Shown here: positions 1-7,805 of the stretch, in pieces
How positions within the stretch are numbered: position 1 is the stretch's first letter
Layout of the letters: every line of letters starts with the position of its first letter
DNA from: Geodermatophilus pulveris
Lineage (GTDB): Bacteria > Actinomycetota > Actinomycetes > Mycobacteriales > Geodermatophilaceae
Length of the DNA stretch: 64,000 bases
Assembly (NCBI RefSeq): GCF_900188375.1
Contig: NZ_FZOO01000006.1
Span: forward strand, 215,534-279,533
Direction: 5' to 3'
The notes under the pieces: generated by a model
What the model was told of the DNA's origin: nothing
The model's input: only the letters and a program-made list of their open reading frames with translations
The model's database searches: none
Program-made: the position numbers and the translations under genes

Positions 1-75
1 CCCGCGGACGCCCACGTCGCCAGGGTCGCCGCCCGCAGCATCCACCTCCGACGCACCGACGGGAGCACCCGATGA
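1..75 (+). CDS. C-terminal end of an unidentified protein
   Basis: An open frame enters from the left edge and ends at TGA 73-75; only 24 residues are visible, ending RRTDGSTR. The stop overlaps the ATG of the GrpE-like gene (ATGA), so it is probably the preceding gene of the same operon. Too little remains to assign a family. By analogy with actinobacterial Hsp70/dynamin clusters it could be an Hsp70-family or dynamin-family protein, but that is inference from position only. Confidence 0.55.
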   Translation, partial: PADAHVARVAARSIHLRRTDGSTR

Positions 76-662
76 CCGCTGCGCCCGCCGGTACCGGCGC
101 CGGGACGGCGCGTGTCCCGGTCCGGCAGGGGCTGCTCACGGCCGTGCTCGGCGTCGTCCTCGTAGCCGGGGCCGTGACCCAGACCGCGTGGTGGGTCCGG
201 GACCTCGGCACGGGGGCGCTCGCCGCCCGGGCGGCCCTGGTCCTGGCCGCGGCCCTCGGCGGCGCCCTGCTGGCGCTGGGCCTCCGGGACGCCCTGGCCC
301 GTCCGGCCGCGGCGCCGGCCGTCCCGCAGCCGCCGGTGCCATTGCCGGTGCCGCAGCCGGTGGTGGCGGCCCCGCAGCCGGACGACGGTCTGGTCCGCAG
401 GGTCCTCGAGGTGCGGGACCTGCTGGACAACACGGCGCTGCGCGCCCGGCTCGACGACGGGATCCGCAGCGCCGGCTTCGAGCTGATCACGCCGGCCCCG
501 GGCGAGCCCTTTGACCCGGGTGTCCACACCGCCGTGGACACCGAGGCGGCGACCGACGGCGCCGCCCCGGGGACCATCGCCGCGGTCGAGCAGGTCGGGC
601 TGCTGCAGCAGGGCCGCCTCTACCGGCGCGCCGCGGTCGTCGTGTGGGAGGAGGCGCGATGA
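72..662 (+). CDS. Membrane-anchored GrpE-like nucleotide exchange factor
   Basis: This 196-residue protein has two hydrophobic helices near residues 18-40 and 49-70, a Pro/Val-rich linker, then a C-terminal region (about 105-195) that resembles the beta domain of GrpE: GFELITP, GEPFDP, a GTIAAVEQVGL segment and a closing YRRAAVVVW. GrpE proteins release ADP from Hsp70. Here the soluble coiled-coil dimerisation part is replaced by membrane helices, so the domain would act at the membrane. The start codon overlaps the previous stop, and the stop overlaps the dynamin gene start, so translation is coupled. A vWA-Hsp70 fusion protein 5 kb downstream (5945-7708) is a natural partner. The GrpE similarity is by pattern only; the cognate Hsp70 could equally lie upstream of the window. 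Confidence 0.75.
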   Translation: MTAAPAGTGAGTARVPVRQGLLTAVLGVVLVAGAVTQTAWWVRDLGTGALAARAALVLAAALGGALLALGLRDALARPAAAPAVPQPPVPLPVPQPVVAAPQPDDGLVRRVLEVRDLLDNTALRARLDDGIRSAGFELITPAPGEPFDPGVHTAVDTEAATDGAAPGTIAAVEQVGLLQQGRLYRRAAVVVWEEAR

Positions 663-2548
663 GTGACCCGGCCCGTGCGGCCCTCGACCGGACGATCGCC
701 GGGGTGCGCAGCGCGGTCGCCGCCGTGGACGACCGGCTGCCGCGGGAGATCGACGAGGCCGAGGCGTCGGCGCGGGCCGCGGGGCGGACGGTCGTGGTCG
801 TGGTCGGCGAGGTAAAACAGGGCAAGTCCTCGCTGGTGAACGCGCTCGTGGGCCGACCCGGGACCTCCCCGGTCGACGTCACCGTCACGACCTCCACCTA
901 CCTGCTGTTCCGGTCCGGTGGACCTGAGGGCGCGACCCTGCACCTCGCCGACGGCGCGCCGCCGGTCCAGGTGCCCGTCGCCGACCTGCCGGCGTGGGCC
1001 ACCCCGGACGCGCCGGCCCCGGTGCGGTACGCCGAGGTCACGGTCGCCGCGCCGTGGCTCGACGACCTCGTGCTCGTCGACACCCCCGGGGCCGGCGGTC
1101 TCGTCGCGGCGCACGCGACGGCGGCGCTCGAGGCGGCCGGCCGGGCGTCGGCGCTGCTCTTCGTCACCGACGCGCTCGCCCCGCTGTCCGGGGTGGAGCT
1201 GGACTTCCTGCGCCAGGTGTCCGAGCGCGTGGAGACGGTCGTGTTCGCGCTGACCAAAATCGGTCCGCAGCCGGGCTGGTCGGCGGTGCTGGACGAGAAC
1301 AAGGCGAACCTCGCGGCGGCGGCGCCGCGCTTCGCCTCCGCTCGCTGGGTCGCCGTCGACTCCCGGCTGGCCGCGCAGGCCCTCGAGAGCCTCGACGCCC
1401 ACCCCTCCGAGGTCGGCTCCGCGGCCGGCGTTCCCGACGAGGACGTGACCGACGCGCTCGAGGACTGGGAGGAGTCGGGGGTCGGCGAGCTCCTGGACGT
1501 CGTGCGCACCGAGCTGGCACCGGCGGCCGAGACGCTCGCGGCGGCGAACACCTTGCGTGCGGTCCGGTCGATCGCCGCCCGGGCCGACCGCGAGCTGGCC
1601 CTGCGGCTGGCGCAGCTGCAGGCCGACCCCGCGCTCGAGGAGGCCGTCGCCGAGCACCACCGGCGGCTGGTCGAGCTCGAGGACGAGCAGCGCACCTGGG
1701 CCCCGCGCCTGGAGAAGGACCTCAACCTGCTGCGCATCGACATCAACCGGCAGCTGGCCACCCGGGTCGACGACCAGCGGGACAGGTGGTCCGAGCGGCT
1801 GCGCACCCTGCGGCGGGCACCCGACGACGCGACCTTCGCCCGGCTCTGCGACGAGCTGCAGGGGGACCTCGGCGTCATCGGCCGGGACGTGCTCGCACTG
1901 ACCTGCACCCGCTTCCGGGCGGTCGCCGGCGAGCTGTTCGCCGAACTGGCCGACACGGCGTCGGTCGTCACGGCGCTGGACAGCCTTGGTACGGACGCCG
2001 TCCTGCCGTCCCCGAGCCGCCTCCCGCCGAACCGGTCCCACGGGGTCAAGGACACGATGGACCTCTACTACGGGTGGCTGATGGGCAGCGGGCTCGGCGG
2101 GGGTGCCGGTGCGGCGGTGGTCGCCCTCACCGGCCTCGGGCCGCTCGGCTGGGCCCTCGGTGCGGTCGGGGGCGTCGCCGGGATCGCGCTGCGGCACTGG
2201 GTGACCCGGGACAGCGGGCGGCAGGCCGACGTCCGCGCGGCCCTCACCTCGTGGATCACCCAGGCCGAGGCCGAGATCCGCTCGGAGGTCGAGCGCAACA
2301 CCGTCCAGGCGCGCTTCTCCCTGGCCGAGGCCTTCCGGGCCGCGCTGCAGCAGGCCAAGGCGGAGGCCCAGGAGTTCCTGGACGCGTCCAAGGCCGCTCG
2401 GCAGCGGTCGGCGGCCGAGCTGGCCGCACAGCGGACGGCCCTTGAGACGCAGCGCAGGACGCTGGCCAAGCACGCCGAACGGGTCGACACCCTGCTGAGG
2501 TCGCCGCTCGCCGTTCCGCCCGGGCGGCGGACGGCTGCGGTGAGGTGA
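659..2548 (+). CDS. Dynamin-like GTPase (IniA/IniC-type)
   Basis: A 629-residue protein with an N-terminal GTPase domain: P-loop GEVKQGKS at residues 50-57, a threonine-rich switch I region near 75-80, and DTPG at 141-144. The G4 position reads TKIG (199-202) rather than TKxD, so guanine specificity may be relaxed. Long helical segments follow and a glycine-rich hydrophobic hairpin near 470-510 fits the membrane paddle of bacterial dynamins, which bind and remodel the membrane. The ATG at 659 is preferred: it has GGAGG just upstream and overlaps the preceding stop; an in-frame GTG at 644 is possible. The gene is translationally coupled to the GrpE-like gene before it and the acidic protein after it. 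Similarity to mycobacterial IniA is inferred from the Hsp70/GrpE-associated context. Confidence 0.85.
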   Translation: MSDPARAALDRTIAGVRSAVAAVDDRLPREIDEAEASARAAGRTVVVVVGEVKQGKSSLVNALVGRPGTSPVDVTVTTSTYLLFRSGGPEGATLHLADGAPPVQVPVADLPAWATPDAPAPVRYAEVTVAAPWLDDLVLVDTPGAGGLVAAHATAALEAAGRASALLFVTDALAPLSGVELDFLRQVSERVETVVFALTKIGPQPGWSAVLDENKANLAAAAPRFASARWVAVDSRLAAQALESLDAHPSEVGSAAGVPDEDVTDALEDWEESGVGELLDVVRTELAPAAETLAAANTLRAVRSIAARADRELALRLAQLQADPALEEAVAEHHRRLVELEDEQRTWAPRLEKDLNLLRIDINRQLATRVDDQRDRWSERLRTLRRAPDDATFARLCDELQGDLGVIGRDVLALTCTRFRAVAGELFAELADTASVVTALDSLGTDAVLPSPSRLPPNRSHGVKDTMDLYYGWLMGSGLGGGAGAAVVALTGLGPLGWALGAVGGVAGIALRHWVTRDSGRQADVRAALTSWITQAEAEIRSEVERNTVQARFSLAEAFRAALQQAKAEAQEFLDASKAARQRSAAELAAQRTALETQRRTLAKHAERVDTLLRSPLAVPPGRRTAAVR

Positions 2549-3087
2549 CCATGACTCCCGACCCGCCCGGCCCGGAGGACGTCCCGGACCGCACGGACGG
2601 CGGCTGGCGGCCGGACGACGGCGCCACGTCCCTCGCCGGCGAGGGCGTCGGCGGGACCCCCGACGACCCGTACGCCCACGAGCCCGCGGACCACGGCGCG
2701 CCGGAGGCCGCAGACCCCGGCCACGGCAGCGACCACCCCTCCGACGAGGACGACGGCCCGGACGACGACCCGGACGGGGACCCGGAGGACGACCCGGACG
2801 GGGACGAGGACGGCGACCTGGGGTCCTGGTTCGCCGGCGACTGGGTCGACCCCTCGGTGCTCCCCGGCGGGACGGACACCGACGCCGACGACGACCTCCC
2901 CGGCGACCCGGAGATCGCGCAGGTGGCCCAGCTGCTGTGGCGGCGGGCCGCTCCCGGGATGCCACCGCCGGCCGACGCCGACGACACCGGGACGCTGCTC
3001 CAGGCCGTCTCCGACCGCGGCCGGGACGACCTCGACCAGCAGGCGGCCCGCATCCTCCTCCGCATGCTTGGTGGGGCCGGCTCCTGA
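2545..3087 (+). CDS. Asp-rich acidic hypothetical protein
   Basis: This product of about 180 residues is extremely acidic. The first two thirds are Asp/Glu/Gly/Pro rich with an internal short repeat (DPDGDPEDDPDGDED-like) at nucleotides 2755-2815 and no predicted fold. The last 60 residues look folded and helical (PEIAQVAQLLWRRA ... ARILLRMLGG). The start is either GTG 2545, overlapping the dynamin stop, or ATG 2551. I do not recognise the family. Coupling to the dynamin gene suggests an accessory or charge-buffering partner of the dynamin/Hsp70 complex. The acidic tract could bind calcium or basic partners, which is inference only. Confidence 0.75.
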   Translation: MTMTPDPPGPEDVPDRTDGGWRPDDGATSLAGEGVGGTPDDPYAHEPADHGAPEAADPGHGSDHPSDEDDGPDDDPDGDPEDDPDGDEDGDLGSWFAGDWVDPSVLPGGTDTDADDDLPGDPEIAQVAQLLWRRAAPGMPPPADADDTGTLLQAVSDRGRDDLDQQAARILLRMLGGAGS

Positions 3088-3183
3088 ACGGGTGCCGGGG
3101 GTGGCGCGGAACGAGGATCCCCTCGCCGCTCCGGCGCTCTAGCGTCCACCCATCGCGACCGACCCGCAGCGAGGAGGCCGGAG

Positions 3184-4503
3184 ATGACCGGCACGGGCCA
3201 GGGGACGCCGGTCGTCGGGCGGGCCGACACCATCGCGGCGATCAGCGGCGCACTCGAGGACGCCGGGGTGCAGCTCGTGGCCGGCCCGGCGGGGATCGGC
3301 AGGACCACCGTGGCCACGGCTGCCGCGGACCGGACCGGGCGGGAGGTGTGGGCAGGAGGGGGGCTGCCCGCCCTGGCCGACCGTCCCGGCCTGGCCCTGG
3401 CGCGTGCCGTGCGGGTGCCCGTGCCCGCCGAGCCCCAGGACGCGGCCACGCTCGTCGTCGCCCTCACCCGCGACGGGGTCCTGCTCCTCGACGACGTGCA
3501 GTGGGCCGACGCGCACTCGGTGCGGGTGACCGTGGCGTCGGCGGCGGCGGTCCGCACCCTGCTCTGCGTCACCGAGGAGGGTCACGAGGCCGGTGGGGCA
3601 GGGGACGCCGGGACGTCTGCACCGGTCGCCCGCGCAGCGGCCCGCACCACGTTCCGGCTCGCCCCCCTGGCCGACGCCAATGTCGCCGCACTCGTCCGGC
3701 GGGCCGACCCGGCGGCTCCCGAGGACGACGTGGCGCGGATCGTGGCCGCTGCCCGGGGGAACCCGGCAGCGGCCCTCGCCCTGGTCGCGGGGGACAGCCG
3801 TTCGGCCCGGCGGGCTCTCGCCGTGCGCGCCCGGGCCCTCAGCGTGGCCGGCCGTACCGCGCTCGTCGTCCTGGGGCTTCGCGGCCGCCCCACCCGCGCC
3901 GGGCGCCTCGGACCGGGCGCGGCGGAGCTGGTGGACCACGGCCTGGCCATGCCGGCGGGTCCGGGCGACGACCCCCTCCTGGCCTTCCCCTCGGCCGCCA
4001 CCTACGCCCTGGCCGGCACGCTGGCCTCCGCCGAGGCGCTCGCGGCGCTGCACCGCCACCTCGCCGCGGTCAGCCGTGACCCGTGGGACCGGGTCCGCCA
4101 CCTCGCCGGGTCCGGCGATCCCGAGGGCGCCGTCGGGCTGGCGATCCGGGCCGCCCGCGAGCTCGGCGCCGGCGAGCGGGCCCGCCTCCTCGCCTTCGCC
4201 GCCGGGCTGGCCCGGGGCGAGCGCCGGCGGCAGCTCTGGCAGGCCGCGGCGGAGGCCGCCGATGCCGCCAGCGACGGCGAGGCCGCCGCCCACGCCCGCC
4301 GCCAGGCGGTGCGGGGTCGGCTCACCGACCGGGAGAGCGAGGTCATGACCCTGGTCGCGGCGGGCATGACCACGGCTGCCGTCGCCCGCCGCCTGCTCGT
4401 CTCCGCCGAGACGGTGGAGACGCACGTCCGTTCGGCCGTCGCCAAGCTCGGCGGGCGCAACCGCACCGAGGCCGCCGTCCTGTTCGCCGCGGAGGGTCGA
4501 TGA
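3184..4503 (+). CDS. LuxR-type regulator with degenerate P-loop ATPase domain
   Basis: The 439-residue protein has an N-terminal ATPase-like domain resembling LAL/MalT-type regulators and a C-terminal LuxR helix-turn-helix (about 378-435, starting LTDRESEVMTLVAAGMT and containing VSAETVETHV). The nucleotide site is odd: the Walker A motif reads GPAGIGRTT (34-42), with Arg40 replacing the invariant lysine, while a Walker B-like LLLDDVQWAD near residue 100 is kept. It is about half the length of typical LAL regulators and lacks the long TPR part. A GAGGAGGCCGG ribosome-binding sequence precedes the ATG. The gene overlaps the next LuxR-like gene by ATGA, so the two are co-translated. It probably regulates this cluster; nucleotide binding is doubtful. 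Confidence 0.8.
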   Translation: MTGTGQGTPVVGRADTIAAISGALEDAGVQLVAGPAGIGRTTVATAAADRTGREVWAGGGLPALADRPGLALARAVRVPVPAEPQDAATLVVALTRDGVLLLDDVQWADAHSVRVTVASAAAVRTLLCVTEEGHEAGGAGDAGTSAPVARAAARTTFRLAPLADANVAALVRRADPAAPEDDVARIVAAARGNPAAALALVAGDSRSARRALAVRARALSVAGRTALVVLGLRGRPTRAGRLGPGAAELVDHGLAMPAGPGDDPLLAFPSAATYALAGTLASAEALAALHRHLAAVSRDPWDRVRHLAGSGDPEGAVGLAIRAARELGAGERARLLAFAAGLARGERRRQLWQAAAEAADAASDGEAAAHARRQAVRGRLTDRESEVMTLVAAGMTTAAVARRLLVSAETVETHVRSAVAKLGGRNRTEAAVLFAAEGR

Positions 4504-5027
4504 CGGACGACGTCCCGCCGCCCCTGCTCGTCGCTCCCGACGAGGCGGCGGCGCGGGTGGCGGCCGCCGCGCTGCGGGACGAGGGCTGGACGGTCACCGG
4601 TCCCGACGCCGTCCCGCGGGAGCCCTGGGACCTGCGCGACCGCGGGCACGTGGTGGCGATGACGGTCGGTGACGCCGCCCTCCCGGACGCCGTCGAGCTC
4701 GCGGTCCGGGGGGCCGGGCTCGTGGTGGTGGTCGACGTCGCCGACCCGGTGAGCGTGGAGGCGTTCCTCGACCAGCTCCACCGCATCGGCCTGGTCGGCG
4801 AGGCGGGGACGGCCACCCGGCCGGTCCCGGTCCGGGCGCTGACGGCCGAGGAAGCAGCGGTGCTGGACGCGCTCGCGGACGGCGCGTCGATCCCCGAGGC
4901 CGCAGCGCGGTCGTTCCTGTCGCTGCGCACGGCCAACCGCCGGCTGGCCTCGGCCCGTGCCGCGCTGGGTGTGGCCTCCACGCGGGCGGCGGTGCTCGCG
5001 CACCGGGCGGCCAGGGACCGCCGGTGA
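4500..5027 (+). CDS. LuxR-like HTH protein paired with the preceding regulator
   Basis: This 175-residue protein starts with an alpha/beta region that looks like a response-regulator-type receiver in outline (PPLLVAPDEAAARVAAAAL, VVVVVDVADP) but without a clear phosphoacceptor aspartate pattern. It ends with a LuxR/sigma-4-type helix-turn-helix: LTAEEAAVLDALADGASIPEAAARSFLSLRTANRRL. The start overlaps the stop of the LuxR/ATPase gene. The pair may form a heteromeric transcription factor; two adjacent co-translated HTH proteins of different architecture are unusual. The stop codon lies within a 16-bp tandem repeat. Confidence 0.75.
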   Translation: MTDDVPPPLLVAPDEAAARVAAAALRDEGWTVTGPDAVPREPWDLRDRGHVVAMTVGDAALPDAVELAVRGAGLVVVVDVADPVSVEAFLDQLHRIGLVGEAGTATRPVPVRALTAEEAAVLDALADGASIPEAAARSFLSLRTANRRLASARAALGVASTRAAVLAHRAARDRR

Positions 5028-5050
5028 CGGGGGCCGCCGGTGACGGGGGC
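5019..5050 (+). repeat. 16-bp tandem duplication at the gene end
   Basis: The unit CGCCGGTGACGGGGGC occurs twice head to tail and a third partial copy (CGCCGG) follows. The first copy contains the stop codon of the LuxR-like gene. It lies between two convergent genes (4500-5027 + and 5072-5740 -). It is probably a slippage duplication; a role in termination is possible but no T-tract is present. Confidence 0.7.
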
Positions 5051-5071
5051 CGCCGGCCGACCGCCGTCCCG

Positions 5072-5740
5072 TCAGTCGCGGGTGAGCACGAAGCGCCAGC
5101 GTGCCTCGGCACCGGGGCAGGTAGCGCCCGAGGAGTGCTCCGCGTAGTCGCCGGTCAGGCTGCCGTCCTCGCCCGAGAACCGCAGCAGCCACCCCGTGCT
5201 CGCCGGCCCCGCTCCCTCGCACACCGCCGCGCGTCCTGCGGGGACTATCCCCTTGGCGGTGTGCCTGCCGAGCGGGTCGGCGGGGGACAGCGGCGCTCGG
5301 TCGTAGCCCCTGCGGGCTACGACCGAGCACGGCGACCCGGGCCGCTCGGGGCAGTCGATGGTCAGCTCCATGGGGAGCGTCTCGGGGCAGGGGGCCTCCG
5401 TTCCCCGGCACGAGCGCAGCACGGCCGTGCCGGTCCAGGACCCGTCGAGCCCCGTGGCGGGTGCGGCCCCGGTCGGAGGGGTCGGGGACCGCGGGGGAGC
5501 GGCCCCGGTGGTCGGCGGGGGCGCGGCATCCGGGGACGGGCGGGGCTCGAGGCCGAGCGTCAGGTTCACCGCCAGGACCACCGCCACCGTGACCAGGGCC
5601 GCCAGTCCCAGCACCGCCGCCAGGACCCATCGGTGGTGCCCGGGAGGCGGCGGGACCTGCGGCGGCGGGGGAGCGCCGGGAACGGCCCACGCGGAAGCCG
5701 CGGGGGAGGGTGCTCGCCCGGTCTGCTGGGGGTCGGTCAC
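5072..5740 (-). CDS. Membrane-anchored secreted-domain protein
   Basis: A 222-residue protein with a Pro-rich cytoplasmic N-terminus, one transmembrane helix near residues 38-60 (WVLAAVLGLAALVTVAVVLAV), a Pro/Thr/Ala-rich stalk (65-100) and an extracellular C-terminal domain with six cysteines (for example SCRGTEAPC and CPERPGSPC). The domain contains GSWTGTAVL, which looks like the first strand of a small lipocalin-like or beta-barrel fold. Topology is N-in, C-out. It is convergent with the regulator genes and divergent from the vWA-Hsp70 gene. Family not recognised. Confidence 0.75.
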   Translation of the reverse strand: MTDPQQTGRAPSPAASAWAVPGAPPPPQVPPPPGHHRWVLAAVLGLAALVTVAVVLAVNLTLGLEPRPSPDAAPPPTTGAAPPRSPTPPTGAAPATGLDGSWTGTAVLRSCRGTEAPCPETLPMELTIDCPERPGSPCSVVARRGYDRAPLSPADPLGRHTAKGIVPAGRAAVCEGAGPASTGWLLRFSGEDGSLTGDYAEHSSGATCPGAEARWRFVLTRD

Positions 5741-5944
5741 CGGGGTCCTCCCGTGCGCTGGGGCGCGCGGCCCGGGGCGAACCGGACCGGGTGCGCGCCC
5801 GTCGTGAGGCGGGGAGGGGACGTTACTGCTGGTGAGCGGTGCCAGGCCGGTTCCGCGCAGCCCGGCGCGCGGGACACCGCCGGACCGGATCGGGGCCTAC
5901 CATCCCGCGTCATCCTGCGACACGCCGGCCGGACGGGGGCGCCG

Positions 5945-7708
5945 ATGGACCAGCGGTCACCTGGAGGTCGCCCGGGCGCGCCTCTGCACCTCATCTGGCT
6001 GGTGGACTGTTCCGGCTCCATGCAGCTGGACGGGAGGCTGCGAGCCGTCGACGGCGCCATCCGCGACGCCCTCCTGCACTGCGCGAGCATCGTCTCCCGC
6101 GATCCGCGGATCCGTGTCCTCATCCGCGCGCTCACCTTCTCCTCCGGCGCGCGGTGGCACGTCGCGCAGCCCGTGCCGGTGGAGGACCTCACCTGGCCCG
6201 CCCTGCCCCCGGCCGGCGGTTACACCGACCTGGGCGCGGCGCTGCGCGAGGTGTCGGGTGCGCTGGGCGCGCTGCCGGAGGACCCGACCGCCCTGCCGCC
6301 CGTCCTCGTCCTCGTCTCCGACGGAGAGCCGACCGACGAATACCAGATCGGCCTCCAGGTCCTGGCCTCGGCACCGTGGGGAGCCCGGGCGCAGCGGTTC
6401 GCCGTGGGCATCGGTCCGGACGCCGACCTCGCCGTCCTGCAGGAGTTCCTCGGCCGGCCGGACGCCCGCCCCGTGCATGTCGCCCGGCCGGACCACCTCG
6501 CCGAGGTGCTCCGCGCCGTCTGGAGCGGGGCTCACCAGGCAGCGGCGGCGCGGGTGGGCCCCGCGGTCGCACGCCCAGCGGGTCCACCGCGCTCCGATCC
6601 GGTGAACGGGATCCGGCCCGTCCGGTGGGAGCGGGGGACACCGGAGCGGGCCCGGGCCGGACCGTCGGCCGCCATCGACTTCGGCACCACGTACACCTCG
6701 GCCGCCGTGCGGGACGCCGCAGGCACGGTGACCACCATCGCCTTCGACAGCGGCCACACCCGGTACCCCTCCGGGGTGCTGCGGCAGCCCGGCGGGTCGT
6801 TGCTGGTCGCTACCCAGGCCGAGGCCCAGGCGGCCATGCACCCGCACGCCTTCGAGCCCACCCCGAAGCGGCTCGTCGGCCACGAGACCGTCGTCCTCGG
6901 TGGCGAGGAGATGGCCGTGGTGGACCTGGTCGCCGCCGTCCTGCGGCACGCCGCCGACGAGGTCCACCGGCAGCACGGACGCGGTCTGCCGGTGGTGCTC
7001 ACCCATCCCGCCGACTGGCGCGGGGCACGGCTGGGGATGCTCGTCGATGCGGCCGGGCGCGCCGGCCTGGGCGAGGTCACGCTCGTCCCCGAACCGGTCG
7101 CCGCGGCCGCTGCCTACACCTCGGGCGACTCGGTCGCGGTCGGGGCGCTGGCCGCCGTCTACGACCTGGGAGGGGGCACGTTCGACGCCGCCGTCGTCGA
7201 GCGCACCGACGACGGCTGGCGGCTGGCGGGGCCACCGGCCGGCATTGACCCGCTCGGCGGCGTCGACTTCGACCGCCTCCTGCTCGACCACCTCGGGGAC
7301 GTCGTGGCCGACCGCAAGCCGGAGGTCTGGGCCAAGCTGGACGACCCGCCCGACATGGCCTGGCGGCGCCACCGGCGGGAGCTGCAGCGCGAGGTCCGTG
7401 CGGCCAAGGAGGCGCTCTCCGCCCATCCGGCCTGGACGGTGTACGTACCCGGCGCCGAGGAATCGGTCACCGTCACGGCCGAGGACTTGGAGCGGCTCAT
7501 CGGCCCGCTGGTCGACCGCAGCGTCGAGCTCATGGTGGCCACCATCGCCGAGGCCGGGTGCACGCCCCGCGACCTGCATGCCCTCTACCTCACTGGCGGG
7601 TCCTCGCGGATCCCGCTGGTGCACCGCCGGCTCTGGGACGCGCTCGACACCGAACCACGCACCCGTGCCGACCCCAAGCTCGTCGTCGTGACCGGGGCGC
7701 TCGGTTGA
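5945..7708 (+). CDS. von Willebrand A domain - Hsp70 ATPase fusion protein
   Basis: The 587-residue protein joins two modules. Residues 13-200 form a vWA domain of TerY style with the metal-site motif DCSGSM (21-26), a conserved Thr/Asp segment (GGYTDLG) and VSDGEPTDE. Residues about 240-587 are an Hsp70/DnaK-type ATPase domain: phosphate-1 loop AIDFGTTYTS (from 243), phosphate-2 loop VYDLGGGTFD (near 405) and the adenosine loop LTGGSSRIP (near 548). There is no substrate-binding domain; the protein ends with the ATPase lobe. The vWA domain may therefore replace the peptide-binding part and select partners by metal-dependent contact. ATG 5945 is chosen because it starts exactly before the vWA domain; the open frame continues upstream but that part is a shadow of the minus-strand gene. 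The GrpE-like gene upstream suggests ADP exchange on this protein. Confidence 0.88.
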   Translation: MDQRSPGGRPGAPLHLIWLVDCSGSMQLDGRLRAVDGAIRDALLHCASIVSRDPRIRVLIRALTFSSGARWHVAQPVPVEDLTWPALPPAGGYTDLGAALREVSGALGALPEDPTALPPVLVLVSDGEPTDEYQIGLQVLASAPWGARAQRFAVGIGPDADLAVLQEFLGRPDARPVHVARPDHLAEVLRAVWSGAHQAAAARVGPAVARPAGPPRSDPVNGIRPVRWERGTPERARAGPSAAIDFGTTYTSAAVRDAAGTVTTIAFDSGHTRYPSGVLRQPGGSLLVATQAEAQAAMHPHAFEPTPKRLVGHETVVLGGEEMAVVDLVAAVLRHAADEVHRQHGRGLPVVLTHPADWRGARLGMLVDAAGRAGLGEVTLVPEPVAAAAAYTSGDSVAVGALAAVYDLGGGTFDAAVVERTDDGWRLAGPPAGIDPLGGVDFDRLLLDHLGDVVADRKPEVWAKLDDPPDMAWRRHRRELQREVRAAKEALSAHPAWTVYVPGAEESVTVTAEDLERLIGPLVDRSVELMVATIAEAGCTPRDLHALYLTGGSSRIPLVHRRLWDALDTEPRTRADPKLVVVTGALG

Positions 7709-7805
7709 CCCCGCGCCGCTGGTGCCCCGGTGGCCGCGAGCCTTGCCGTGCCAGGGGCCGCCACCTACCTTGTAGCGACCTCCAGCCAGACGAAGTGGTG
7801 CCGGC

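Noticed and set aside
620..2965. Long 781-residue minus-strand open frame
   Set aside because: It is Arg/Pro-rich with no domains and lies antisense to the dynamin and acidic protein genes; a high-GC shadow.
4002..5690. Minus-strand frame of 562 residues over the LuxR genes
   Set aside because: Composition is Arg/Pro/Ala biased and it overlaps two + strand genes with recognisable domains.
5024..5944. N-terminal extension of the vWA-Hsp70 frame
   Set aside because: The open frame runs upstream but it is antisense to the membrane protein gene at 5072-5740 and reads as Gly/Arg-rich filler; the vWA domain starts at 5945.
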